64,000 nt of DNA from Kibdelosporangium philippinense. Lineage in GTDB: Bacteria > Actinomycetota > Actinomycetes > Mycobacteriales > Pseudonocardiaceae. Location of the stretch: assembly GCF_021390435.2 (NCBI RefSeq), contig NZ_JAJVCN010000004.1, forward strand, positions 538,501 through 602,500, in the 5' to 3' direction. Under the pieces are notes generated by a model. That model did not search any database. It saw only the letters and a list, made by a program, of their open reading frames with translations, and was not told the origin of the DNA. The position numbers and the translations under genes were made by a program. Of the stretch, positions 52,840 through 62,736 are shown piece after piece. Within the stretch, counting starts at the first letter, position 1; each line of letters opens with the position of its first letter.

Positions 52840-53739
52840 ATGTCCGTGCCGAAGAAGCATCACTACGTGCCGCAGTTCCTGTTGCGTAACTTCGCCGACG
52901 ACCGCGGGCAACTTGTCGTGCACCGGACCGATCGGCCGCAGCACTTCTTTGCCAGTGCCAGAGATGTTGGGCACAGGAACTTCGGTCACAGCCTGTTCTG
53001 GCCGCACCGGGAACCTGACCACACCTCCTTGGAGATCGGGATGGCCGAGATTGAGAGCGCGGCTGCCGGAGTGGTCACGCAGCTGCGCTCCAGCCGAGTC
53101 CATTCGGTGACACCCGCTCAGCGCGAGGTATTGGGTTTCTTGATCGCGCTGCAGTGGTCACGCAGCCGGTTCCTGTTGGAGGTCGTGCGCCGAGAAGTGC
53201 TAGGGCGTGATACCCCGGTCGACGACTTCACCCGTTCGATCGGGCTGCTCAACATCGTGACTAATGTGTTGGATCCCTGGTTCGCTCGGCAGCGAGACGC
53301 GTTCGACCCGAAGGAGCGATTCTGCTCAATCGAAGGCATGCTCGCGGGCTGGCACTGGCGGGTGTATCGGCCGGCCGGACCGAAGCTGGTCGTCGCAGAC
53401 AATGTGGTGTCGATGTGGGGCGTAGCTATCGGTGAGGTTGCCTCGATGCCCGAAGCATGGACGCGGCACGGCATTGGCGTTGCGCTTCACACTTGTGCTC
53501 GGATCACCGTGCCGCTCGCACCGGAGTTGGGTTTGGTTCTCACACCGCGTGGGCAACTCTCGCGAAGGATCACGCCAGTTGAGTTCAATCGGGCAACGAT
53601 CTACAACTCCCGTGAGTTTGTCGCACATCACTCAGCTGGGCTGTCTGACCAGCGCCTGAAGTGCGCCTTTGACGACGATGTGGAAACACAGCGATGGATT
53701 CTGCCGACGATACGGGCGGGCACCACGATCGGCGGGTAA
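52840..53739 (+). CDS. DUF4238 protein
   Basis: A 299-aa protein starting at ATG 52840. VPKKHHYVPQFLLRNFAD is the DUF4238 hallmark. Also visible are FWPHREPDHTSLEIGMAEIE and LGFLIALQWSRSRFLLEVV. Function is unknown; members are frequent singletons in defence islands. It converges with the Qat operon. 53740-53800 is a short intergenic gap. Confidence 0.85.
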   Translation: MSVPKKHHYVPQFLLRNFADDRGQLVVHRTDRPQHFFASARDVGHRNFGHSLFWPHREPDHTSLEIGMAEIESAAAGVVTQLRSSRVHSVTPAQREVLGFLIALQWSRSRFLLEVVRREVLGRDTPVDDFTRSIGLLNIVTNVLDPWFARQRDAFDPKERFCSIEGMLAGWHWRVYRPAGPKLVVADNVVSMWGVAIGEVASMPEAWTRHGIGVALHTCARITVPLAPELGLVLTPRGQLSRRITPVEFNRATIYNSREFVAHHSAGLSDQRLKCAFDDDVETQRWILPTIRAGTTIGG

Positions 53740-53800
53740 AGGGACAACGTGAGGTCTCGGTCGGAGTTTGTTCGGGTCCTACCCACCCACGGCTGGCTGT

Positions 53801-54544
53801 TCACGTGCGGTAGCCGAGGAGCCTCTGCTGGTTAGCGAGAATGGTTGCCGTGGCCTGCTGTTCTGACATCGCCCACGTGTGCGCCAGAATCCGCACGACT
53901 CTGACGAGGTCAGGTGGTCGGGCTGGTCGGCCGGTGTAAGTGGCGAACGGGCCGTCGGTTTCTAGCAGGACTCGGTCCGGGGGAAGCCGTTGGAGAAGGG
54001 CCGCGCCCTTCTGGGTGTTGACCATTGCGGGATTCACGGAGAACGAAAGCCCGGCTGCGAGTGCGTCCTCCGCAGCGCCGAGTGGTCCAGTGAACCAATG
54101 CATGATCGCGGGAACGCGTATTTGAGCGAGGCGGGTAATGACATCCCGCTCAGCGCCGCGGCTGTGGACAGTGACTGGCCTGGTTTGCAGGAGGGGTTCG
54201 GCAAGTATGGCGTCGAAAGCACGGAGTTGCTGCTGGCGACTTGCCCGCCCGACTTGGCTGAAGTCCAAGCCGATCTCGCCGATCCATGTGGCATCGGGCA
54301 GGAGACGGAAGAATCGCACGAGATCGTGCGGCGTCAGATCGCCGGCTCGGAGGGGATGATAGCCCAAAGCGACATCGACCTTAGAGCGTCGGCCCAAGCG
54401 GGTGCGCAGCAACCTGTACCTGTCAGGGCTTTCAGTCACAGCGATGATGTGTATACCAGCCGCAGCGGATTCCTCCAGTACCGCAACGGGGTCGTCGTAG
54501 GCGTCGATGTGACAATGAGTGTCGACGAGTCCTTGTGTTGTCAC
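53801..54544 (-). CDS. qatD: TatD-family nuclease of the Qat system (QatD)
   Basis: A 247-aa metal-dependent hydrolase with the TatD ligands: VDTHCHIDAY (HxH), WIGEIGLDFSQ (E), VTVHSRG (H), AIMHWFTG (H) and LLETDGPFATY (D). TatD proteins are 3'-5' DNases; in QatABCD anti-phage systems QatD is the nuclease. The ATG overlaps the qatBC stop by 4 nt. The frame is complete and normal in length. Confidence 0.88.
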   Translation of the reverse strand: MTTQGLVDTHCHIDAYDDPVAVLEESAAAGIHIIAVTESPDRYRLLRTRLGRRSKVDVALGYHPLRAGDLTPHDLVRFFRLLPDATWIGEIGLDFSQVGRASRQQQLRAFDAILAEPLLQTRPVTVHSRGAERDVITRLAQIRVPAIMHWFTGPLGAAEDALAAGLSFSVNPAMVNTQKGAALLQRLPPDRVLLETDGPFATYTGRPARPPDLVRVVRILAHTWAMSEQQATATILANQQRLLGYRT

Positions 54545-56640
54545 GCCAAGGAGTCCACGAGCGTTGCCAACTCGCCTTGGGCGCCAGCGACAAGCCAGTC
54601 ACGAAGCTCCTGGGTTCCGCGGCGCCACACATCGGTAAAAGCGGACCGTTCTCCAAGTGGGAGCGGCCCGTTGAGTAGGACGTCTCGATCCGGACGTTCA
54701 GCGAATGCGCCGGTAATCACGGCCCGAAGGTCGGCGCCTCGCCGCCAGCGACGCTTACGCAAGAGCGCTTCGTCGGTGAGGACGTTCCACGGGTACTCGT
54801 TGTCATCCCACCCCACGTGTGCAAGCGAGGCACGCCTGATGAGACAAGGAAAGCAGTAGCCGCAGTTACCTTGCAGGCGACGCTGGAAGCGGGCGGTCTC
54901 TGGGTGCGAACAGGAGATGCTCATCGGCGTGAGCCGTTTGAGTAGCTCCGGGTTCCGTGATCCGGCAAGCATTTCGCCCTTGGTCTGCAGCCGGTATGGG
55001 TTGAGTATCGGATTGTCGACTCCGACAGTCCGTGCAGCTGCACCGAGTTGCGCCATGAAGTGCGGGTGGGTGGTGCGGGTGCTTGCACTTCCCACGCGTG
55101 CGCGCGTGAGGGGCACGTTGATGCCGATGAAACCGTTCTCTGGCACGTAGACCGGCACCGTGGGACCATGTGCTGCGGCGAGTGCCAGTGCTGTGGTCAG
55201 AAACAGCAAGGAGCGGGAGCGGGTGGTGTTCTCGCGAGGATGTGGCAACGGGCGTGTCTGGTAGCCGTTGGCTGGCGCTGGCCGCAGGTACAAGGGGCGC
55301 CGCGTGATACGCCCATGGCCATAGTGGGCGCCCAGTTCGCTGAAAAGATCCTGTTGGGCGGTGGATGCTTTGCCGCCTTCATTGTGGGACAGCAGACACA
55401 AGCGGCGTTGAGGGTCCTCTTCGAGGAGATCGATTACCCCGCAAAGCGAATCGAGACCTCCGGAGAACAAGCAGACGCCATCGATGTCGAGTCCGACAGG
55501 TTGCACATTTCGCGGCACACCCGGAAGACCGGCGACGGGATGCCGGGCGGCCTTGTAGGGGTTGATCTGCCAGTGGTCACCTGTGAGAAACCCCAATACT
55601 TCGCCGAAGTTGGCCTCACGCCACGCTGTGGTGTCGGCCACGGGAAGCCGTACGGTGATGTCTCTAGTCCACCAATCTGGTGTGTCGCCGCGAAGAGTGA
55701 CCTTGTCCGCGCAATAGGTTGCTGCTCCCAACATCATGAGATCGGCCGCAGCACGTGGAGCGCGCCAACCCGTGAAGAACTCTACTCCCGCGTCACCGGT
55801 TTGAATGGTGGCGGCGGTACGTGCGGGCGCCCAATCGAGAAGCCTCACATCGTCCGGTTCGGTGACGGGCGTAGAGAGATCGGTGCGTACCAGGTAGATA
55901 GTCATCGCTGGCCTTCTTCCAAACTCTGGAGGGGTCTCGTATGCGATCCGAACGGCGTCCTCAGCGATCTCTTGGCCTTGCGGACCTGACCAGTCCACAG
56001 TGAACGGATCCTCGGGAAGGCGCAGCGACACAAGATCTTGGATGATTTGGCGCATGTTCTCGTCCGCTCGTCGAGCGGCCTGTGGATCGGTGATGCGGCT
56101 CAGCGCCTCGGCCACGACAGGCACGCGGTTGTAGACGTATTGAGCCAAGAACATTTCCAGCAGTGACACCAGGTTTTCCCGCGACACCGCCGTATCAGCG
56201 GCGTCGGCCAACTCATCCCACATGTCTGCGTCGACGAAGACGTGATCTAGCACGACGCACATCGCGTCACGGGCCGCTTGGGATTCGAGATCGCCGCCGT
56301 CGCCCGCCACGAAGGTGACCAGCGCGTCGAGAACGTCATACCTACTGCGCCCAATCAGACTGGCAAGGCCCAGCGATGCGAGCGTGGATTCGAGACCAGC
56401 GTCGCCAACTCCACCGAGTAGCGCCCCGAGTCGCTGAATGCCGGTTCGGCCAGCCCGAGCACTTGACGCCGCACCAGAGCTACCACCCAGCACTGGAACG
56501 TGGCGCGCGAGCACACGCAACGCGTAGTTGCGTGTGTTAGGCGAACCTGATTTCAGACCACGGATATAGGAGGCCGTCGCGTGCTTCAGAGGGGTCCACG
56601 CGCCACCGCGGCCTGCTGTGCGATCCGTCGACGTGCCCAT
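54541..56640 (-). CDS. qatBC: Fused QatB-QatC (QueC-like) protein
   Basis: A 699-aa open frame. Residues 1-240 look like QatB (GGAWTPLKHATASYIRGLKSG is split as GAWTPLKHATASY and IRGLKSG; then helical repeats). From about 246 (MTIYLVRTDLSTP) the sequence is QatC: a QueC-like PP-loop ATPase with VCLFSGGLDSLCGVIDLL at about 392 and a zinc cluster NCGYCFPCLIRRASLAHVG at about 593. No stop separates the two parts, although GAAGG before the internal ATG looks like an old ribosome site. QueC-type enzymes make 7-cyano-7-deazaguanine-like groups; in Qat the role is modification linked to defence. It overlaps the qatA tail stop (TAATG). Confidence 0.8.
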   Translation of the reverse strand: MGTSTDRTAGRGGAWTPLKHATASYIRGLKSGSPNTRNYALRVLARHVPVLGGSSGAASSARAGRTGIQRLGALLGGVGDAGLESTLASLGLASLIGRSRYDVLDALVTFVAGDGGDLESQAARDAMCVVLDHVFVDADMWDELADAADTAVSRENLVSLLEMFLAQYVYNRVPVVAEALSRITDPQAARRADENMRQIIQDLVSLRLPEDPFTVDWSGPQGQEIAEDAVRIAYETPPEFGRRPAMTIYLVRTDLSTPVTEPDDVRLLDWAPARTAATIQTGDAGVEFFTGWRAPRAAADLMMLGAATYCADKVTLRGDTPDWWTRDITVRLPVADTTAWREANFGEVLGFLTGDHWQINPYKAARHPVAGLPGVPRNVQPVGLDIDGVCLFSGGLDSLCGVIDLLEEDPQRRLCLLSHNEGGKASTAQQDLFSELGAHYGHGRITRRPLYLRPAPANGYQTRPLPHPRENTTRSRSLLFLTTALALAAAHGPTVPVYVPENGFIGINVPLTRARVGSASTRTTHPHFMAQLGAAARTVGVDNPILNPYRLQTKGEMLAGSRNPELLKRLTPMSISCSHPETARFQRRLQGNCGYCFPCLIRRASLAHVGWDDNEYPWNVLTDEALLRKRRWRRGADLRAVITGAFAERPDRDVLLNGPLPLGERSAFTDVWRRGTQELRDWLVAGAQGELATLVDSLA

Positions 56641-56982
56641 TACCGTTGGCCACTGCGGCTTTGGGCCTCACGTGCCCGCGAGACCACGTTCTTCAAAGCT
56701 GCCACGTCGCTGGTCTCCCACTTGTCAAGAACCGCGACTGCGCCCTGGTCCGACTTGGGCAAACGCATGACTGCTCGAGCCACCCACCTCAGTGGCACTG
56801 CGTTGGGCGGAATCCGCATGAGGGCATCGCACACCGCGGTCAGGGTGTCGGAGGCGCGATCGACAAGGTCAAGGGCCGCGATGAATGCTGGCCCGCCAGG
56901 GTTGCGGTTCAACGTATCCAGCAAGGCATCCAGCAATTCCAGCCGTTCGCTGTCAGGAAGCGCTGCAATGAGGTCGCAGGCA
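56640..56982 (-). pseudogene. qatA: qatA 3' part, separated by IS1380
   Basis: The frame continues across the insertion site: after ...EVEATRLS (58656) it reads ACDLIAALPDSERLELLDAL, RNPGGPAFIAALDLVDRAS and ends ARAVMRLPKSDQGAVAVL, SRAREAQSRSGQR. Sum with 58656-60304: 664 codons exactly. A TTG at 56936 could restart translation of 98 aa, but this piece has no domain of its own and is the QatA C-terminal tail. Confidence 0.75.
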
Positions 56983-56987
56983 CTAAG

Positions 56988-58655
56988 CCTGAATCCACTG
57001 ATGAGTGGGTGTTCGGGGCGGCGTGTTACAAGTGAAAGTGCCTTCTGACCTGCGATAATACGAGTTACTGAGGCTCGATTATCACCCGGGGATGGAAGGC
57101 ACTTTCAGTGAAATTATCGCACAGGTGGTCGCGGGCGGCGGTGCGGTTCGATGAGGAGAATCTCGTGTCCTGCGCCGGGATCGTGCCGGTGATGGCGCTG
57201 GCCGAGCGGGCGGGCATGTCGGAACTGGTAGCGCAGAAGGTAGAGATCACGAACGCTCCGATCCCGTCGACTGGGGCCAGCCCGGCAGGCAAGGTCGCCT
57301 CGATCGTCGCGGGGATGCTCGCGGGCGCGGACTGTATCGATGACCTGGACGTGATCCGCCACGGCGGGATGAAACGTCTGTTCACCGGGGTGTACGCGCC
57401 CTCGACGCTGGGATCGTTTCTGCGCTCGTTCACCCACGGCCATGCGCTGCAACTGGCCGCGGTGCTGCGCGCGATGCTGGTGTCGCTGGCGGCGAAGACC
57501 CCGGTGCTGGCCGGGGCGGATCAGATGACCTTTGTGGACATCGACTCGCTGCTGCGCCGCGTGTACGGCACCCAGAAACGAGGTGCGCGGTTCGGGCCGG
57601 CCAAAGTCGGTGGCTACCAATTGTTGCTGCGAGGGCTCTCGCCGCTGGTGGTCACGATCTCCACCCGGCTGGCCGCACCCCTCGTCGCCGCGATCCGTCT
57701 GCGGGCAGGCAACGCCGGTTCCGCGCGGGGCGCGGCGAGGTTACTGACCCAAGCCCTGAACACTGCGAAAGCCGCCGGGGCACGCGCGGGACGGATCCTG
57801 GTCCGCGGCGATTCCGCCTACTACGCCGGCACAGTGGTCAGTGCCGCACGCCGCGCCGGGGCGATGTTCTCGATCACCGTGGCGACCAACCCGTCAATCC
57901 AGGCCGCCATCACGGCGATCGCCGAGGACGCGTGGGTCGCGGTGCGCTACCCGGGTTCGGTGGAAGATCCCGATACCGGCGAGCTGATCTCTGACGCCGA
58001 GGTCGCCGAGACCGGCTATACCGCCTTCGCCGGAACCCGCCACGTCATCACCGCCCGGCTGGTGGTACGCCGGGTGAAGGACAAGAACTCCGAGAACGCC
58101 CTGTTCCCGATCTGGCGTTACCACGCGTTCTTCACCAACACCGAACTATCCACAGTAGACGCTGATCTCGCCCACCGGCAGCACGCGATCGTCGAAACGA
58201 CCTTCGCCGACCTCATCGACGGCCCGCTGGCGCATCTGCCATCGGGGCAGTTCGACGCCAACGCCGCGTGGGTCGTCTGCACCGCCCTCGCCCACAACCT
58301 GCTGCGCGCCGCAGGCAGCCTCACCAGCACCTTCCACGCCAAAGCCCGCGGCGCGACACTGCGCAAACACCTCGTCTGCGTCCCAGCCCGCCTTGCCCGC
58401 CCTCAAGGCCGCCCGGTCCTGCACCTACCCGAGCACTGGCCCTGGGCCGAGGCTTTCACCACCCTGCACACCGCCGCCAGCCCACCCGCCGCCTGACCTT
58501 TTCTTCACCACCCGCCCGCCAGGGCCCGACCGGAGACCTCCCGTGGACACGCTGGACAAGCCAGCCGTTTCACCATGCCCACCACCAAAACCCAAGATCC
58601 ACACATGACCAGAACACCCCGGAAGATCAACACAAGGTCTATCGGTGGATTCAGG
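56988..58655 (+). mobile_element. IS1380-family insertion sequence
   Basis: A 1668-bp element with ends CCTGAATCCACTGATG (left) and ...ATCGGTGGATTCAGG (right), matching as inverted repeats, flanked by the 5-bp duplication CTAAG (56983-56987 and 58656-58660). The transposase is intact. It interrupts qatA. Confidence 0.9.
57108..58496 (+). CDS. IS1380-family transposase
   Basis: A 462-aa protein. MTFVDIDSLLRRVYG (D), RILVRGDSAYYAG (D) and HAIVETTFADLIDG (E) give the DDE set. SIVAGMLAGADCIDDLDVIRHGG and VYAPSTLGSFLRSFTHGH are family hallmarks. The frame is intact and the element may be active. Confidence 0.92.
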   Translation: MKLSHRWSRAAVRFDEENLVSCAGIVPVMALAERAGMSELVAQKVEITNAPIPSTGASPAGKVASIVAGMLAGADCIDDLDVIRHGGMKRLFTGVYAPSTLGSFLRSFTHGHALQLAAVLRAMLVSLAAKTPVLAGADQMTFVDIDSLLRRVYGTQKRGARFGPAKVGGYQLLLRGLSPLVVTISTRLAAPLVAAIRLRAGNAGSARGAARLLTQALNTAKAAGARAGRILVRGDSAYYAGTVVSAARRAGAMFSITVATNPSIQAAITAIAEDAWVAVRYPGSVEDPDTGELISDAEVAETGYTAFAGTRHVITARLVVRRVKDKNSENALFPIWRYHAFFTNTELSTVDADLAHRQHAIVETTFADLIDGPLAHLPSGQFDANAAWVVCTALAHNLLRAAGSLTSTFHAKARGATLRKHLVCVPARLARPQGRPVLHLPEHWPWAEAFTTLHTAASPPAA

Positions 58656-60304
58656 CTAAGCCGTGTCGCCTCCACCTCGGTTTGAACCTTGGCGAGCAAC
58701 TCCTGCAGATGCTGGGGTAGGCGAGTGACCGCGACCCCGAGTGTCAGTTTGTCTCGCGAGTAAGTGAAGTAGGACCGCAAGTCGTGTTCGCCGAGCGACA
58801 CACCGAGGCGCAGCCATGCGCGGACATGAGGCTTGTCCACCCACGCCTGTACATCCTCGGGCATGCCACCATCCAGACCTCGATCGGTAGTATCGGAATC
58901 GGGGTTGTCCTGCCTTGCAACGGATCTGCGTTGCCGACGGTCAGACGAAACATCCGGAGGGTCTTCCGAAGTATTCGAGGCAGTGGCAGACCCCGTTCGC
59001 GTCGCTTCTTCTGCCAGACGAAGTTCGGGGATCGGTCCTGCGGCTCCCAGCTGCCAGCTGAACAGCCGCCGGAACTCGTTGATGTGTTGCTCTTCCAGGG
59101 CCATCAACTTGGCCAGGACCGGTAGCTCCAGCTCGATACTGCGTCGTGCGGCGCTGCGTTGCTTGAGAAGCAGGTTGGTCAAGAAACGCTTGAGCTGCCT
59201 GGGGTTTCCGCGTAGTCCGCTTCCGAGCACCTCGGCGACATCAGCTGCCCACGTCAAATCCCGGACTAGAGCATCCGGTACGTCGCCGAGAACGTCCGAG
59301 CAGATGCCCAAGTTGAAGGCGACCTGCAGATTTCCCGCCGAGCGTCGCTCTCGGGTCGCGGCGACGGCCTTGGCGAACTGGTCGCCGGCAAGGTGGAGCT
59401 CAGCCAGCAGCAAGTTCATGTATGTATCGGCCTCCGGGGCGGACAGCGGCGGGATGGTTACCTTGAGCTGCAGCATCTTTTCCAGGTAGTTCGCGCCGAT
59501 GCCAACCCCGTCACGGACCAGTTCGGGATACCGGGAGTCGATCGCGGATTCCACCACCGGCTGATTCGCCGCGATCACATAGGCCGTCTTCGAGGTGTTG
59601 ACGAAGAGCCTGATCGCCTCAAACGTGTCCACGACTGTCTCAGGGAGACAGCGGTCGAGGTCATCGATGAACACCACGATGGCATTGACGCCTGCCAGTT
59701 CCTTCACCAAGGCTTGGAACTCGGTACGGAACTGCCCGATGTCAGTGATCGACTCCGTGCTCGCGGGATTCGCTGGCTTGTCTTGCAGAAGCTTGGCGCC
59801 CTCGGTGGCGGTCGCGTTGGCAGTTGCCTTGATCATCTCTAGCAATGCGGGAATCATTGTCGGATCAAGCCCTTGTGCGGCCAGTACCGCTGCAGTGGGC
59901 AGGACCGGCAGCCCTCCACGGACAGTTCGTCGACTTGCCCGGCCGAAGCCACGTGCCCACCTGCGCAACCGGGACACCTCCTGCTGCGCGGGTGCATCCT
60001 CTGAGATTCGAGTGCTGATCGCGTCGAGGATCGTCGTCATCAGCGCGACCTTGACGTCGTCGTAGTCCTCGTACTGCCACGGGCTGAACCACACGCACAG
60101 GTACGGAGATGCGACACCGTCACTGTCGGCCTGTTCGAGCTCGCGGCGGGTGATCGCCATCAGGCTGCTCTTACCTGAACCCCAATCACCGAGCAAACCA
60201 ACCGTGACCGGCAGCAGCCTCGGCTCCGTGACCGCCACGTACAGGCTATCCACCAGGAAGTCGAACCCAAGCAGATCGACGTCAGCCTCGTTGTCCGCCC
60301 ACAT
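58656..60304 (-). pseudogene. qatA: qatA (KAP P-loop NTPase), 5' part cut by IS1380
   Basis: ATG 60304. KAP NTPase features: VTVGLLGDWGSGKSSLM (Walker A, about residue 38), YLCVWFSPWQYED, AIVVFIDDLDRCLPETV (Walker B, about 220) and TAYVIAANQPVVESAI. The native frame ends at the CTAAG duplication at 58656; reading on into the IS adds about 50 foreign residues to a stop at 58505. The IS removes 113 C-terminal residues, so the ATPase core is whole but the protein is truncated. QatA is the large ATPase of QatABCD. 60305-60531 should hold its promoter. Confidence 0.8.
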
Positions 60305-60531
60305 CGCCCGCTCCCATCTCTATAGCAAACGCCCTGCTCGCCGACGCCGCTCGACCAAAAAGGATAAATCGGCGCACGCAGTCCAGGTACACGCTCGCAC
60401 TGTGTGTCGCCGAAGTGAAACTCGATCGGCACGATGGGCCTCGCACCTGGCGGACGGAAAGACACTGGACGTCGAGGCTGTCAACAGGTATTCGGGCTCG
60501 CCATGCGTCAGGCTGTCGATCGCGTTGTTGA

Positions 60532-61662
60532 TCAGGTAATTGCTGACGATTTCGTGGGCACAGACAAAGCCACGTCGGGAGGTGCAAGACCCAAAATTCT
60601 GGCGTCCTCAGGATGTGCTTCGTACCAGGCAACAAGTCGCGCGACGAGCTCGTGGCGGAAGCTTGCGGACTGGATGGCCAGCTCACCCTGATTTTGCTGG
60701 TCGAGATAGCTGTGGAACTCGGCTGGGAGGTCGGCCAGCAGCCGCTCGACTGCCTCCAGCATCGTGAGGTGCTGCTGTAGCGCTGTGCGCCATTCGTCGG
60801 TGGCCAGGACAAGCAGGGTTGGGATGTGAACATAGAGAGTGGTGCCGTCCGCACTGGTGTCTGCAAGCCCAGGGAGGCGGGGGTTGTTCGGCCGGATAGT
60901 TGCCTCAACCCGCTGGTAACTGGCGGCGACGTGCAGGACATCTTGGAGATCCTGGCGGGCTGTGACCCAGTCGGCTGTCTGGGCCGACGCGACGGCGTCA
61001 ATCAGTGCGTGCAGGTCGATCGCGGCCAGACTCTCGGCGACAGCAGCAGGGTCTTGCACGACATCGAGCCCAGCGACAATCAATGCTTCGTGTGCACCTT
61101 TCGGCGATGCCATTTCCCCTTCGATTAGGCCTGCCATCGCGGCGCTCACCGCCCCACCGAGGAACGCGCGCACGTCCGCCCGTTTTTTGCCATGTTGCAT
61201 AGATTGGCGCGCTCGCTGTTCCCAGCGGTGCAGATGTGAACCACGTCGGACTTTGCCGACCACTGCGACCGCGACCGCATCCGCCCGCTCGCCGGGATCC
61301 AACGCTGCGCCCTTGATGCTGGGGGCGACGGTGTTGACTGCCTGAGATAGTCGACCAAACAAATCCAGATAGGCGGCCCGAAGCGACTCCAGTTCGATGG
61401 GATAGCCGCTGGCAAACAACACCATCGGCGCCTCGCGTAGTGACACACCTGTCGCGACGAGGTCATGGACAGCGATGACCTGATCCACGTAGCCAGGCGG
61501 GTTGGCGGTGCGTGACCCGCGAACGCCGCGGACGTACACGACCTCTCGTTGCTGCAGGCAGTGTCGCCACCGCTCCAGCTGGCGGGCCGTGACGGTCACC
61601 CCGCGGGCGCGGCATGCCTCGATGACCTCGGCATCAGCCGAGTACTCACGTCGGGGCAGCAT
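60532..61662 (-). CDS. Hypothetical protein with MerR-like N-terminus
   Basis: A 376-aa protein starting at ATG 61662. GVTVTARQLERWRHC and HDLVATGVSLREAPMVLFASG look like a MerR-type winged helix. The remaining 250 residues are helical (VRAFLGGAVSAAMAGLIEG, LQQHLTMLEAVERLLADLP) and unassigned. It lies 227 bp upstream of qatA in the same direction and could regulate it. Confidence 0.65.
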   Translation of the reverse strand: MLPRREYSADAEVIEACRARGVTVTARQLERWRHCLQQREVVYVRGVRGSRTANPPGYVDQVIAVHDLVATGVSLREAPMVLFASGYPIELESLRAAYLDLFGRLSQAVNTVAPSIKGAALDPGERADAVAVAVVGKVRRGSHLHRWEQRARQSMQHGKKRADVRAFLGGAVSAAMAGLIEGEMASPKGAHEALIVAGLDVVQDPAAVAESLAAIDLHALIDAVASAQTADWVTARQDLQDVLHVAASYQRVEATIRPNNPRLPGLADTSADGTTLYVHIPTLLVLATDEWRTALQQHLTMLEAVERLLADLPAEFHSYLDQQNQGELAIQSASFRHELVARLVAWYEAHPEDARILGLAPPDVALSVPTKSSAIT

Positions 61663-61776
61663 TAGTGCAGGTTAGATCACCTACCCGCGATTTGGTCGAC
61701 TTGAAGAGACGGCGGTGACGACACTGGCCCGGTGCTCGGCAGTTGCGCACCCACCTACGTGGAATGGGAGGTGAAT

Positions 61777-61887
61777 ATGATGAAGGAGCAGGTGAAAAAC
61801 CTCGTGATGCTGGCCGTCGCCATCGCAGGCCTGGTCACGTCCTGGCAGCAGATCGTTACCTGCGCCCGACGACTTGGGCTCCGCTAA
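61777..61887 (+). CDS. Small membrane protein, 36 aa
   Basis: ATG 61777 is preceded by GGGAGGTG. The sequence MMKEQVKNLVMLAVAIAGLV then TSWQQIVTCARRLGLR has one membrane helix and a basic tail. A good ribosome site and typical composition support it; there are no relatives that I can name. 61888-62179 has nothing that I can support. Confidence 0.5.
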   Translation: MMKEQVKNLVMLAVAIAGLVTSWQQIVTCARRLGLR

Positions 61888-62179
61888 AACCCAACTCGAT
61901 GCCGGCGGGTCGGGACGACCTCGGCCCGCCTTCACCACGTGCACAGATATGCGACAACACGCATGTTGAGAACGATTTCGTCCGGTGTCGTTGTCCATCT
62001 TGTGAGGTCTGTCGCTGTCATGCTTGCCGGAAACGGAACACTGTTCCGTGCAGTCGTCGATTGGTCGTGGAAAGCGGCCTATTTGTGCACGATGGACTGT
62101 ACTTTGCGGCTCACACAGTTCGTCCGCACACGTTGCCCGCATGTCCGGCTACTAACGCGACATGGCAAGGCAGGCGTCG

Positions 62180-62615
62180 TCAAGTGACCGTCGCTGTCTC
62201 CCGCCAACGAGTGTCGAGTTCGGTGGTGCTGTTGGCGGTGGCTTTGTCCCAACGGTCTTGGAGGGTGTCGAGGAGGTGGTGTTGGACTTCGGGAGCGACG
62301 TGGGAGTAGACGGCGCGGATTTCGTCTTGGAGGACGTGGCCGAGGCGTTGGGCTTGGGCGATTTCGGGGACGCGGTCGGCGATCATCCAGGTTTTGTGGC
62401 TGTGGCGGAAGCCGTGGAATGTCAGGTGTGGTTTGACGGGCTGGATGAGGACGGGTGGGCGTGTGCGGTGGAGGTTGCCGTCGGTGGCGGGGCGCATGGC
62501 GCGGCGGCTGAAGTTGGAGCGTCGGAGTAGTTCGCCTTCGGCGGTGATGAATACGTGGGGTGGTTGTGGATGTCGAGGTGAGCGCTGAGGAGGTCGATCA
62601 CAATGCCGCTTAGTT
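62180..62615 (-). pseudogene. Tyrosine integrase remnant, catalytic end
   Basis: The minus strand reads GIVIDLLSAHLDIHNHP in one frame and, after a frameshift near 62560, VFITAEGELLRRSNFSRRAM, LTFHGFRHSHKTWMIADRVP (HxxR), AQRLGHVLQDE (H) and AVYSHVAPEVQHHLLDTLQ (Tyr). The N-terminal two thirds is missing and the IS4 element starts about 120 bp upstream. It marks another former integrative element near the right end of the window. Confidence 0.7.
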
Positions 62616-62736
62616 AAGCGGGTGGTGAGTGGTGCGGAGACATGAAATATTTCTGTCTCCTGTGGATCGATGACGTGTACGGCTTCGGAGAAAACCCCTT
62701 GTAGCGCATGGAAATAGTGGCGTATACGTTGCTCAT

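Noticed and set aside
56640..56936. A separate small qatB gene of 98 aa
   Set aside because: It joins in frame with the truncated KAP NTPase once the IS1380 and one CTAAG are removed; qatB-like sequence lies in the next gene.
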